Positions 15,319 to 23,501 of a stretch of DNA of 55,281 nucleotides are shown piece after piece. Made by a program: the position numbers and the translations under genes. Position 1 is the first letter of the stretch. Every line of letters begins with the position of its first letter. Origin of the DNA: an uncultured Clostridia bacterium (GTDB lineage Bacteria > Bacillota > Clostridia > Christensenellales > QALW01); NCBI GenBank assembly GCA_934434555.1, contig CAKRZX010000014.1, positions 1-55,281 on the forward strand, written 5' to 3'. The notes under the pieces are model-generated. The model was not told the DNA's origin. It did no database searches and saw only the letters and a list, made by a program, of their open reading frames with translations.

Positions 15319-15603
15319 ATGGAATGCAGAATAAGTTTACAGGGCGAAATAGACCACCACAGCGCCGAAAGAATACGGAATCAGCTTGACAGAACGATTC
15401 TTAAAAGCGGCGCGGACAGGATTATCATGGATTTATCAAACGTTACGTTTATGGATTCAAGCGGCATAGGCGTGCTTTTGGGCAGATACAAACTGTTTGC
15501 CACCCGCAGAATTTATCTTGCCGGGGCAGGCGGAAACGTGGATAAATTGCTTAAAATGAGCGGCGTATATTCTTTAATGCCGAAAAAGGAGGAGAAAGCA
15601 TGA
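15319..15603 (+). CDS. spoIIAA: Anti-sigma F factor antagonist SpoIIAA
   Basis: A 94-residue STAS-domain protein. Unphosphorylated SpoIIAA displaces sigma F from SpoIIAB in the forespore. The phosphorylation site is the serine in VTFMDSSGIGVLLGRY. ATG 15319 is chosen over in-frame ATGs at 15310 and 15313 because the AGGAG site is then 9 bases away. First gene of the spoIIA operon; its stop overlaps the next ATG. Confidence 0.95.
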   Translation: MECRISLQGEIDHHSAERIRNQLDRTILKSGADRIIMDLSNVTFMDSSGIGVLLGRYKLFATRRIYLAGAGGNVDKLLKMSGVYSLMPKKEEKA

Positions 15604-16025
15604 AAAATTCGGCGGAAATAAAATTTGATTCTCTTTCGGTAAACGAAAGGTTTGCCCGAATTGCGGTGTCGGCGTTTGCGTCGGCACTTGACCCCACGGT
15701 AGAAGAACTTTCCGACATAAAAACCGCGGTAAGCGAGGCGGTAACAAACTCAATAGTGCACGGCTACCGCAATTCAAAGGGCGAAGTGGAAATGAAAATG
15801 TACATAGACGGCAATGTTCTGAGGATAGAAATCGTTGACTACGGCGCGGGCATAGAGAATGTGAAAAAGGCGATGGAACCGTTCTTTACTACCTGCGGCG
15901 ACGGAACGCGTTCGGGAATGGGCTTTACCGTTATGGAGAGTTTTATGGACGAAGTAAGCGTTGTAAGCGCGCCCGAAGAGGGGACAAGGGTGGTAATGTA
16001 TAAAAAAATCGGTGAAAAAAAGTGA
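15600..16025 (+). CDS. spoIIAB: Anti-sigma F factor / serine kinase SpoIIAB
   Basis: A 141-residue GHKL-type kinase that binds and inhibits sigma F and phosphorylates SpoIIAA. The N box reads SEAVTNSIVHGYRN (about residues 44-57), the G1 box IVDYGAGIENV, and the G2 region TRSGMGFTVMESFMD. Start overlaps the SpoIIAA stop (ATGA) with AAAGGAGGAG upstream, so translation is coupled, which keeps the two partners in ratio. Confidence 0.96.
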   Translation: MKNSAEIKFDSLSVNERFARIAVSAFASALDPTVEELSDIKTAVSEAVTNSIVHGYRNSKGEVEMKMYIDGNVLRIEIVDYGAGIENVKKAMEPFFTTCGDGTRSGMGFTVMESFMDEVSVVSAPEEGTRVVMYKKIGEKK

Positions 16026-16741
16026 AATGGGATACTGACAGAACAAACGAACTGATTCTTCGGTCGCAGGCGGGCGACGCTGATGCCCGCAGGCAACTTG
16101 CCGAGGAAAACGCACCCCTTGTGCGCTCACTTGTCAGGCGGTTCATCGGGCGGGGCACGGATTATGAGGAACTTTGTCAGGTGGGGAACATCGGACTGTT
16201 AAAGGCGGTCGCGGGGTTTAATCCGAAATTCAACGTGCGCTTTTCAACCTATGCCGTGCCGATGATAAGCGGAGAAATCAAGCGTTTTGTGCGGGACAAC
16301 AACACGGTAAAAATGCCCCGTTCCCTAAAAGATATGCAGCAGAAAATTCGCTACGCAAGGCAGAAACTGTCGGTTGATTTATCACGCGAACCGGGTGCGG
16401 AAGAGATTGCAAATGAAATCGGGTGCGATTTGGAGGACGTGCTTTTTGCCCTTGAAAGTCTGAATCCCTGTGTTTCGCTTGACGAACCGTTAAGCGGCGA
16501 AAACGATTTAACCGTTATGGATACGGTTGAGGACCGGCACAGGCGCGTAAGCGAAACGGATAAACTTGCCCTGCGGCAGTGCATTGAGCAACTTGACGAA
16601 AAGGAGAAAAAAGTAATAATCCTGAGGTATTTCAAGGATTGTACGCAAATGCGCGTTGCCGATATGATGGGGCTTTCACAGGTTCAGATTTCAAGAATAG
16701 AATCGCGGACAATAGAGAAATTAAGGCGGAAGTTGGGGTAA
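16022..16741 (+). CDS. sigF: RNA polymerase sigma-F factor
   Basis: A 239-residue forespore sigma factor. Region 2 contains DYEELCQVGNIGLLKAVAGF and FSTYAVPMISGEIKRFVRD, region 3 MPRSLKDMQQKIRYARQKL, and region 4 helix-turn-helix MRVADMMGLSQVQISRIESR. It uses GTG as start, overlapping the SpoIIAB stop. Gene order AA-AB-sigF is the conserved spoIIA operon; sigma F starts forespore transcription after asymmetric division. spoVA genes do not follow as they do in some relatives; yabP and yabQ do. Confidence 0.95.
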   Translation: MKWDTDRTNELILRSQAGDADARRQLAEENAPLVRSLVRRFIGRGTDYEELCQVGNIGLLKAVAGFNPKFNVRFSTYAVPMISGEIKRFVRDNNTVKMPRSLKDMQQKIRYARQKLSVDLSREPGAEEIANEIGCDLEDVLFALESLNPCVSLDEPLSGENDLTVMDTVEDRHRRVSETDKLALRQCIEQLDEKEKKVIILRYFKDCTQMRVADMMGLSQVQISRIESRTIEKLRRKLG

Positions 16742-16791
16742 TAGTTTTTGAAAAAAATGCATACTGTTATAAAGGCATGGAGGGAATAAAA

Positions 16792-17079
16792 ATGAACGAA
16801 ATAATGAATACCGCGCGTCAGGCGCCCGTAAGAACAAACGTAAACATAGAAAACCGTGAACGGATTTCCGTTACGGGAATCACCCGCGTTGACAGTTTCG
16901 ACGAGGGGGAGGTTTCGGCGGCAACCGATAACAGCGGAATTTCCGTTTACGGGCAGAATCTGCATATTTCACGCCTTGATTTGGAAAACGGCATTTTAAC
17001 CGTTGACGGATTTATAACGGGCGTGGAGTATTCCGATAAGGAAAAACGCGAGGGACTGTTTTCAAGGATATTCAAATGA
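16792..17079 (+). CDS. yabP: Spore coat/sporulation protein YabP
   Basis: A 95-residue protein matching YabP: ERISVTGITRVDSFDEGEV (about residues 22-40), LHISRLDLENGILTVDGFI, and a YSDKEKREGLFSRIF end. YabP is required for sporulation in Bacillus and acts in the mother cell with YabQ. The ATG at 16792 has GGAGGG upstream; a longer frame from 16639 would overlap sigF and is not used. The stop overlaps the yabQ start. Confidence 0.9.
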   Translation: MNEIMNTARQAPVRTNVNIENRERISVTGITRVDSFDEGEVSAATDNSGISVYGQNLHISRLDLENGILTVDGFITGVEYSDKEKREGLFSRIFK

Positions 17080-17441
17080 GGCTGTTTGAATCTGCGCGTC
17101 AGGCACCGCTGTTTGCGGTATTCTTTTGTGTCGGCGCGGTGCTTGGCGCTGTTTACGATATTCTCTACGTTTTTCGCAAAGACAATAAAAAGGCGGCAAT
17201 AAACATATCCGATATTTTCTTTTGCCTTTGCTTTTTTGCGCTCTTTGCGCTTACCGCATGGTTTTTTAATTCCGGTGAGGTACGCTGGCATTTCTTTCTT
17301 GCCCTGTTTGCGGGTTTTTGCGTCGAACGCGTTTCTTTGGGCTTTTTCATTAAAAAATTGATAGACTTTACAGCAAAAATTGTGTATAATTTAGGGGAGA
17401 AGTCAGATATTAAGTCGAAACTCGGCAGACTGAAAAAATAG
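17076..17441 (+). CDS. yabQ: Spore cortex protein YabQ
   Basis: A 121-residue membrane protein with about three or four hydrophobic spans, opening with PLFAVFFCVGAVLGAVYDILY, a hallmark of YabQ, and a GFCVERVSLGFFIKKLIDF segment. YabQ is needed for cortex formation and sits in the outer forespore membrane. Translationally coupled to yabP. Confidence 0.88.
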   Translation: MRLFESARQAPLFAVFFCVGAVLGAVYDILYVFRKDNKKAAINISDIFFCLCFFALFALTAWFFNSGEVRWHFFLALFAGFCVERVSLGFFIKKLIDFTAKIVYNLGEKSDIKSKLGRLKK

Positions 17442-17452
17442 GGGGCATAAAA

Positions 17453-17755
17453 ATGGCCAAAAAAACTAAAAAACGCCCTAAATTTATTCGCTCCGTAACT
17501 ACGCTTGTCTTTCTGGCAGCACTTATCTCGTTTTGCTATATCTATATCAAACAGGAGATTGTGCTTGTTGACCAAAGAAAACAAATGGAGCGTATGCAGG
17601 AGGAAAACACACGTCTTGAAGAGGAATATCAGGCTAAACTCAAAAGCGTTGAAGACAAGAATACTCTGGATTACATAGATAAATATATGCGCAGTCACTT
17701 CGGAATGATTAAAGACGGCGAAACCCGTGTTGACGTGGTGGAGGACGGAAATTGA
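17453..17755 (+). CDS. divIC: Septum formation initiator, FtsL/DivIC family
   Basis: A 100-residue single-span membrane protein: a short basic cytoplasmic end, a membrane helix (TTLVFLAALISFCYIYI), then a coiled coil (EIVLVDQRKQMERMQEENTR). This is the DivIC/FtsL layout of the cell-division complex. It follows yabQ by 11 bases, as in the yabP-yabQ-divIC order of Bacillus and Clostridia. DivIC rather than FtsL is inferred from that order. Confidence 0.82.
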   Translation: MAKKTKKRPKFIRSVTTLVFLAALISFCYIYIKQEIVLVDQRKQMERMQEENTRLEEEYQAKLKSVEDKNTLDYIDKYMRSHFGMIKDGETRVDVVEDGN

Positions 17756-18657
17756 AAAGAGCGGTCATAGATATCGGCACAAACTCAACAAGGCTTTACG
17801 TTGCGGAAATTGAAAACTCCGTGCAGACGCCGCTTTTTAAGGACCTTGCAACAACGCGCCTGGGCGAGGGGATAAACAGGTCAAACACTATGGGCGGGGA
17901 GCCTATGCGCCGCACCGAAAAGCAGATTTGCGAATTTATAAAAAAGGCAAAAGACGCGGGCGCGGAAAAAATATACGTTTACGCCACCGCTGTTGTGCGG
18001 GAAGCAAAAAATAAAGACGAATTTACGGAATCGGTCTTTAAGGCGTCGGGCGAAAAAATCAACGTTATCCCCGGCGAACTTGAAGGCAGAATAGCATATC
18101 TCGGCGCGGCAGAGGGCAAAAAAGATGCGGGTGTTATTGATATCGGCGGCGGGTCAACGGAAGTCGTTACCTGCTTTGAAGGGCAGATGAGGGCGCTTTC
18201 GCAAAAAACAGGCGGCGTAAGGCTTAAAGAAATGTTTGAAACACCGTCGGGCAGGGCGGATACGGATAAAGTGCGGGAGTATGTGAAAAATGAGTTTCTT
18301 CCCGCTTACGACGCCGTAACGCACATATCAAAAGCGGGCGAACTTATAGGCGTTTCGGGAACGCCCACCACAATAGCGTCACTTTCGGCGGGCTTAAAAA
18401 ACTACTGCCCCGAAAAAATACAGGGGGCGGAACTTTCTCTGAACGTGCTTGACGGCGAATTACAAAAACTTGCCGATATGACGGGTGTGCAGAGGGCGGA
18501 ATATTCAGGAGATTTTGCGCCGCGGGCGGATATTATCGTTTACGGCGGGTGTATTCTCTCGGCATTTATGCATTTTTACGGGTTTGGCAAAATAACCGTA
18601 AGCGACAGAGATTCGCTGGAAGGCTATATGGAATATATGCTCCAAACGGAAGGCTGA
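17752..18657 (+). CDS. Ppx/GppA phosphatase (exopolyphosphatase-like)
   Basis: A 301-residue actin-fold phosphatase. Phosphate-1 motif VIDIGTNSTRLYVAE at the start, phosphate-2 motif GVIDIGGGSTEVVT near residue 127, and VSGTPTTIASLSAGL near 202. Family members degrade polyphosphate or pppGpp. It lacks the C-terminal HD domain of long forms. The start is TTG overlapping the divIC stop, with GGAGG upstream. Its substrate cannot be told from sequence. Confidence 0.9.
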   Translation: MKRAVIDIGTNSTRLYVAEIENSVQTPLFKDLATTRLGEGINRSNTMGGEPMRRTEKQICEFIKKAKDAGAEKIYVYATAVVREAKNKDEFTESVFKASGEKINVIPGELEGRIAYLGAAEGKKDAGVIDIGGGSTEVVTCFEGQMRALSQKTGGVRLKEMFETPSGRADTDKVREYVKNEFLPAYDAVTHISKAGELIGVSGTPTTIASLSAGLKNYCPEKIQGAELSLNVLDGELQKLADMTGVQRAEYSGDFAPRADIIVYGGCILSAFMHFYGFGKITVSDRDSLEGYMEYMLQTEG

Positions 18658-18689
18658 TTTTTTCCGTATACAAAAAATATGCATAAAAA

Positions 18690-18714
18690 AACGGCTCTTT
18701 GCGGGTCGTTTTTT
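18690..18714 (+). terminator. Intrinsic terminator after ppx
   Basis: AACGGCTC pairs with GGGTCGTT (two G-T pairs), followed by Ts. It ends the sporulation-division cluster. Confidence 0.75.
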
Positions 18715-18764
18715 GTGCAATATGCACAAAAAGGACTTCAAAACAAACAATTATTACAAAAGTG

Positions 18765-18793
18765 TTGCACAATTTTTTGAAGTGTGGTAGAAT
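18765..18793 (+). promoter_or_regulatory. Promoter of sleB
   Basis: TTGCAC, 17 bases, TAGAAT, with GTGTGG before the -10. It reads as sigma-A-like. A sporulation sigma would be expected for a cortex hydrolase, so the factor is uncertain. Confidence 0.45.
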
Positions 18794-18850
18794 AGAATCG
18801 GTCAGAGAGGTGTATACTCTGAATCAAGACGAATAAAGGAGGAGAGGCAG

Positions 18851-20329
18851 ATGAGAAAAAGGCTTATCTTGCTTTTGCTTGCGGCGGCTTTCTTTACGCT
18901 TGTTTTATCGGCGCTTACCGCGCACGCTATGCCCGATTCCGCATTAAAAATAGGCAGTAAAGGTCCCGATGTAAAGGAACTTCAACAAAAACTTGCCGAA
19001 AACGGCGTTTTGGAAGAAAAGTACGTTACGGGCTTCTTCGGACCCGCGACAGAGGAAGCGGTATTTTTATACCAGAAGAAAAACAATATAAAGCAGACCG
19101 GCGTTGCGGCTGAAAAGACACTCGAATCGCTGTTTGTAAAAAAGGATATCGACGGCACAATGGTGCTTAAAAAGGATATGGAAAGCGGCGAGGTTAAGAC
19201 CTTGCAGGAGAAACTTGCCGAAATGGGATATCTTTCAAATGATAATGTTACCGGATATTACGGCGACAAAACCGAAGCGGCGGTAAAGAAGTTTCAAAAG
19301 GAACACGATATCTCGCCTACCGGCGTTGCGGCAAAACTTACGATTGAAAAGATAAACGAACTTTCAAACATAACAAAACTCAGTACCGACAGGACGTATA
19401 AGTCCGGCGATGAGGACGCGGGCGTTAAGGCACTGCAACAGCGGCTCAGCCAGCTTGGGTATCTTGACGAAAAATATGTTACCGGCTACTACGGCGCAAT
19501 AACCGTTTCGGCGGTAAAGAAATTCCAAAAGAACAATCAGATAAGCCAGACCGGTACGGTTGCCAATCTGACCCTTGCCGCGCTTAACTCGGCGGCGGCA
19601 AAGATAAACAAAGAAGAAAAAACAGTAACCGCAGTAAGCGGCGATTCCATTGCAAAACCCGGCACGCTCCGTCAGGGTGATACGGGCAGTCAGGTTAAAA
19701 AATTGCAGCAGGATTTGAAGAAACTGGGCTATTTCTCCGGTACAGCCACAGGCGAATTCGGAAGTGTTACCAAAAAAGCGGTAATGGCGTTCCAGAAAGC
19801 GTATTCCATAAGCGCAGACGGCATTGCGGGAAGCAAGACGCTTTCGAAAATTTCTGCGGCGTTAAGTGCAAAGAATAATTCTTCGTCAGGCTCAACGACC
19901 ACGGGCACAACGGTAAGCGGGTACAATTCAGCCAATATGGATTTGATAAATTCCGCGCTTGCGTCGCTGTCGGAAAGTCAGTTGAACGACATAAAACTTA
20001 TGGCAAGGATTATTAAACGTGAAGTGGGCGGAAGCTCGTACAAGTGCCAGCTTGCCGTGGGAAGCGTTATTATGAACCGCGTTAAGCGCACGGGCGCATC
20101 GGTGCACGATATAATCTATTCGCCCAAACAGTTCTCTACCGCAAACAGCACGCTTGCAAACGAAACGTATTCAACAAGTAATTTCTATGCGGCGGTGGAA
20201 GCATATATGGGCGTAAAACCTGTGGGCAATTGCCTGTATTTCTGTTCGGTTTCGGCTCGGTACACCTGTTGGGCGGGGAAAAACCGCACGTATTATACCA
20301 CGCTTGGCAACGAGTGTTTCTTCCTTTGA
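18851..20329 (+). CDS. sleB: Spore cortex-lytic hydrolase SleB-like, four peptidoglycan-binding repeats
   Basis: A 492-residue exported protein. A signal peptide (LILLLLAAAFFTLVLSALTA) is followed by four PG_binding_1 modules (about residues 35-100, 115-175, 185-250, 270-335), each with a V-x-x-LQ-x-x-L start and an F/Y-G-x-x-T middle. A Ser/Thr linker leads to the Hydrolase_2 (SleB/CwlJ) catalytic domain (about 375-492), including ARIIKREVGGSSYKCQLAVG with its glutamate. SleB enzymes cut cortex peptidoglycan during germination. Bacillus SleB usually has one binding module; four is an extended form. AGGAGG lies upstream. Confidence 0.88.
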   Translation: MRKRLILLLLAAAFFTLVLSALTAHAMPDSALKIGSKGPDVKELQQKLAENGVLEEKYVTGFFGPATEEAVFLYQKKNNIKQTGVAAEKTLESLFVKKDIDGTMVLKKDMESGEVKTLQEKLAEMGYLSNDNVTGYYGDKTEAAVKKFQKEHDISPTGVAAKLTIEKINELSNITKLSTDRTYKSGDEDAGVKALQQRLSQLGYLDEKYVTGYYGAITVSAVKKFQKNNQISQTGTVANLTLAALNSAAAKINKEEKTVTAVSGDSIAKPGTLRQGDTGSQVKKLQQDLKKLGYFSGTATGEFGSVTKKAVMAFQKAYSISADGIAGSKTLSKISAALSAKNNSSSGSTTTGTTVSGYNSANMDLINSALASLSESQLNDIKLMARIIKREVGGSSYKCQLAVGSVIMNRVKRTGASVHDIIYSPKQFSTANSTLANETYSTSNFYAAVEAYMGVKPVGNCLYFCSVSARYTCWAGKNRTYYTTLGNECFFL

Positions 20330-20370
20330 TACGTTTATGCCGATTTAATCGAAATTTTTACAAAAACCGA

Positions 20371-20399
20371 TTGACACAATAAGCGTTTAAGGGTATAAT
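20371..20399 (+). promoter_or_regulatory. Promoter of rpmE
   Basis: TTGACA, 17 bases, TATAAT: full consensus, as expected for a ribosomal protein gene. Confidence 0.9.
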
Positions 20400-20453
20400 A
20401 ACCGATGCTTGATAGTAAGGATTAGTTTCCGTAAAGAATGAGGTGAATCCAAA

Positions 20454-20651
20454 ATGAAACAGGGTATACATCCGGATTACAAAAAGGTAACAGTAAAGTG
20501 CGCCTGCGGCGAAACATTCGAAACAGGCTCGGTTAAGGATTCTCTTTCTGTTGAAATTTGCTCAAAATGCCATCCTTTTTACACGGGTAAGCAGAAGTTT
20601 GTTGACTCTGCCGGACGCGTTGACAAATTCAAGAAGAGATACGGACTTTGA
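20454..20651 (+). CDS. rpmE: Ribosomal protein L31
   Basis: A 65-residue L31 of the zinc-binding type: KVTVKCACGETFETGS and EICSKCHPFYTGKQKFVD supply the cysteines. A conserved GRVDKFKKRYG ends the protein. Single gene with its own promoter and terminator. Confidence 0.97.
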   Translation: MKQGIHPDYKKVTVKCACGETFETGSVKDSLSVEICSKCHPFYTGKQKFVDSAGRVDKFKKRYGL

Positions 20652-20674
20652 TAGTTACAGTTTAACGAAAACAG

Positions 20675-20704
20675 CGGAAGTGCAGATTGCACTTCCGTTT
20701 TTCG
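20675..20704 (+). terminator. Intrinsic terminator of rpmE
   Basis: CGGAAGTGCA and TGCACTTCCG form a 10-bp stem with a 3-base loop and a T run. Confidence 0.95.
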
Positions 20705-20743
20705 TTTTCACAGAAATTTTTTTGAAAAATCGCTAAAATACTG

Positions 20744-20774
20744 TTGACCTGAACCGGGATTTGTGAGGTATAAT
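20744..20774 (+). promoter_or_regulatory. Promoter of the flavin reductase-like gene
   Basis: TTGACC and TATAAT with a long 19-base spacer. The -10 overlaps an in-frame upstream ATG, which argues for the later start at 20799. Confidence 0.65.
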
Positions 20775-20798
20775 ATGTGTGAAAAGAGGCGATTTTTT

Positions 20799-21359
20799 AT
20801 GAGAAAAAATTTCGGAGCAAAACCCTACTGCTATCCGCAGCCGGTATTTATTATCGGCACTTATGACGATGACGGCACGCCGGACGCAATGAACGCGGCA
20901 TGGGGCGGAATAAGTGACGATAAAGAAATATCGATGTGCATAAGCGCGGGACACAAGACCACAAAGAATCTTCTTAAAAGAAAAGCCTTTACGGTAAGCA
21001 TGGCGGAAGAAAAATATCTTGATGCCTGTGACTACGTGGGCATAACCTCGGCAAATTCGGTAAAGGATAAGTTTGCCCGTGCCGGTTTTACGGCGGTAAA
21101 GTCGGAATTCGTGGATGCACCGCTTATAGAAGAGCTTTCGGTGGCGGTTGAATGTAAACTTAAAAGTTATGACCCGTCAAGCGGACGCCTGGTGGGCGAA
21201 ATAGTAAATGTCAGCGTTGATGAACGCGTTCTGGACGAAAACGGCAATGTTGATACGGCAAAGGTCGCACCAATCACTTTTGATCCGTTTAACAACACGT
21301 ATGTTTCTTTGGGTAAAGTATCCGGCAGAGCATTTTCTGCGGGGAAAAATATAAAATAG
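20799..21359 (+). CDS. Flavin reductase-like FMN-binding split-barrel protein
   Basis: A 186-residue flavoredoxin/flavin reductase-like protein. Typical opening: FGAKPYCYPQPVFIIGTYDD, then NAAWGGISDDKEISMCISAG and HKTTKNLLKRKAFTVSMAEE, with a late NTYVSLGKVSGRAFSAGK. Such proteins bind FMN and carry electrons or reduce flavins. AGAGG precedes ATG 20799; an earlier ATG at 20763 lies within the promoter. An iron alcohol dehydrogenase follows 12 bases later, so the two are probably one operon. Confidence 0.85.
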   Translation: MRKNFGAKPYCYPQPVFIIGTYDDDGTPDAMNAAWGGISDDKEISMCISAGHKTTKNLLKRKAFTVSMAEEKYLDACDYVGITSANSVKDKFARAGFTAVKSEFVDAPLIEELSVAVECKLKSYDPSSGRLVGEIVNVSVDERVLDENGNVDTAKVAPITFDPFNNTYVSLGKVSGRAFSAGKNIK

Positions 21360-21371
21360 GGGGCTGTTTTT

Positions 21372-22535
21372 ATGACGAATTTTGAGTACTGCACACCTAC
21401 ACGGCTGATTTTCGGAAAGGATTCAATAAAGAATCTGCCCGACGTGCTTGCTGTTTACGGCAAAAAAGTGCTTTTGACCTACGGCGGCGGAAGCATTAAG
21501 AAAATCGGACTGTACGACAAGGTAAAAGAGATGCTGAAAGATTTTGAAGTGGTCGAACTTTCGGGAATTGAACCCAATCCCAAGTATTCCACAAGCGTGC
21601 TTGACGGCGTGAAACTCTGCAAGGAAAACAACATTGATGTTGTACTTGCCGCAGGCGGCGGAAGCGTGCTTGACTGCTCAAAAGCAATCTGCGCAGGAGC
21701 GAAATATGACGGCGAACCGTGGGATTTGATAACATATAAAGTTGAAACAAAGGCGGCACTGCCCCTTGTTGATATCATCACTCTTGCGGCGACAGGTTCG
21801 GAATACGATTCGGGCGCGGTTATATCCCGCACCGAAACAAACGATAAAGTAGGGTATATAGACAAACATCTTTTCCCCGCAGTTTCAATTCTTGACCCCG
21901 AATATACGTTCTCGGTTTCAAAAAAGCAGACTGCGGCGGGTGCGGCGGACGCAATCAACCATATTATCGAGCAGTATTTCTGTGCCGAACACTCCTCTTT
22001 GGCTGACGGCATGTGCGAATCGGCGATAAAAAGCCTTATAGAAAACGCGCATATTGCTCTTAAAGAACCCGAAAATTATCAGGCTCGCGGCGAGTTTATG
22101 GTGGACTGCTCTCTTGCCTGCAACGGAATTCTTTCAATAGGCAACAGTTATTCGGGCTGGCCCTGCCACGGAATGGAGCACGCGCTGAGCGCATATTACG
22201 ATATCACTCACGGCGAAGGCCTTGCCATTCTCACGCCCCGCTGGATGAAACATATCCTCTCCGATAAAACACGGGAGCGGTTTGTAAAGTTCGGCAAGAA
22301 TATTTTCGGAATCGATCCGACTCTTCCCGAAAACCTTATTGCCGAAAAAACAATAGAAGAAACGTATAAACTGTTTGAATCGTTCGGTATGCCCATGCAT
22401 CTTAAAGATGTGGGAATCGACGAATCAAGGCTTGAAGAAATGGCACATCACGTTGCCGAAAACGAGGGACTTGATTCCGCATGGGCACCGCTTAAAGAGG
22501 ATGATATTCTTTCTGTTTTCAAAGCATCGCTGTAA
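21372..22535 (+). CDS. Iron-containing alcohol dehydrogenase
   Basis: A 387-residue group III alcohol dehydrogenase, closest in look to the BdhA/YqhD-type NAD(P)H butanol dehydrogenases. Cofactor motif AAGGGSVLDCSKAI near residue 95; metal ligands in AADAINHIIEQYF and in CHGMEHALSAYYDITHGEG. It reduces aldehydes to alcohols or the reverse; the substrate is not evident. AGGGGG lies upstream. Confidence 0.93.
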   Translation: MTNFEYCTPTRLIFGKDSIKNLPDVLAVYGKKVLLTYGGGSIKKIGLYDKVKEMLKDFEVVELSGIEPNPKYSTSVLDGVKLCKENNIDVVLAAGGGSVLDCSKAICAGAKYDGEPWDLITYKVETKAALPLVDIITLAATGSEYDSGAVISRTETNDKVGYIDKHLFPAVSILDPEYTFSVSKKQTAAGAADAINHIIEQYFCAEHSSLADGMCESAIKSLIENAHIALKEPENYQARGEFMVDCSLACNGILSIGNSYSGWPCHGMEHALSAYYDITHGEGLAILTPRWMKHILSDKTRERFVKFGKNIFGIDPTLPENLIAEKTIEETYKLFESFGMPMHLKDVGIDESRLEEMAHHVAENEGLDSAWAPLKEDDILSVFKASL

Positions 22536-22570
22536 GACAGGTGTTTTGCAATTTGTATTTTTTAATGCGT

Positions 22571-23012
22571 GCGGCAGGGGCTTGCTCCTGCCGCTTACCT
22601 TTCTTAAAAGAAAGGTAAAGCCAAAGAATTTTATTATAAAGGGTGGAGGCAGTGCTTTTGTAACATTATATTCTTTCCTCAAACATTCCACCTCTTCTCA
22701 TATCGGCGGGAGATAAACCCCCGCCCTACGATGGGGGGCGGGGGTTAGGGTGAACAATCTTGTGCAACAGAAATTTGTTTTTCCGCAAGGGTTGATTTGT
22801 GTTCTTTACTTATCCTATACCGTAGGGCAGGGGCTTGCTCCTGCCGCTTACGTTTATTTTTTTACCTTTCTTAAAAGAAAGGTAAAGCCAAAGAATTTTA
22901 TTATAAGGGGTGGGAATAATGATTTTTGTAACATTATATTCTTTCCTCAAACATTCCACCTCTTCTCATATCGGCGGGAGATAAACCCCCGCCCTACGAT
23001 GGTGGACGGGGG
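22571..23012. repeat. REP-like hairpins and tandem unit, first half of repeat field
   Basis: Two copies (about 22571-22745 and 22821-23012) of a unit holding, in order: a hairpin GGCAGGGGCTTGCTCCTGCC, a palindrome ACCTTTCTTAAAAGAAAGGT, a conserved stretch starting AAAGCCAAAGAATTTTATTA, and a second hairpin GGCGGGAGATAAACCCCCGC followed by CCTACG. No gene is seen. Confidence 0.85.
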
Positions 23013-23480
23013 TTGCGAAAAGGAACAACCTTATGCAATAAAATTATATTTTACAATGTCTGTCTCCTGCTCTTTATTTATCTTATGACCTTTCCTTAAA
23101 AAAAAAGAACCCGCCATATCAAAAAAGCAAGTTCTTTACTCCGCTTTCTTTCAAGAAAGCGGACGGGGTACGGGGCAGAGCCCCGAAATGAGTACGGGGT
23201 ACGGGGCAGCGCCCCGTTCAATGCGGCATGGCAATGCGGCAGGAGATAAACCCCCGCCCTACGATGGAGGACGGGGGTTGCGAAAAGAAACAACCTTATG
23301 CAATAAAATTATATTTTACAGTGTCTGTCTCCTGCTCTTTATTTATCTTATGACCTTTCCTCAAAAATAAAAGAACCCGCCATATTAAAAAAGCAAGTTC
23401 TTTGCTCCGCTTTCTTTCAAGAAAGCGGACGGGGTACGGGGCAGCGCCCCGAAATGAGTACGGGGTACGGGGCGGAGCCC
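23013..23480. repeat. 265-bp direct repeat, second half of repeat field
   Basis: One full copy (23013-23277) and a partial copy (23278-23480) nearly identical. Each includes TGCGAAAAGGAACAACCTTA or a one-base variant, a perfect palindrome CCGCTTTCTTTCAAGAAAGC with GG, and GC-rich blocks of the form GGGGTACGGGGCAGAGCCCC. A REP-like hairpin ending CCCTACG (23236-23263) joins the copies. It ends at the stop of the FAD oxidoreductase gene. No coding function is evident. Confidence 0.85.
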
Positions 23481-23501
23481 CAAAAAATAGGATCCCGACT
23501 T

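Noticed and set aside
20763..20798. Earlier ATG for the flavin reductase-like protein.
   Set aside because: It overlaps the TATAAT box of the gene's own promoter.
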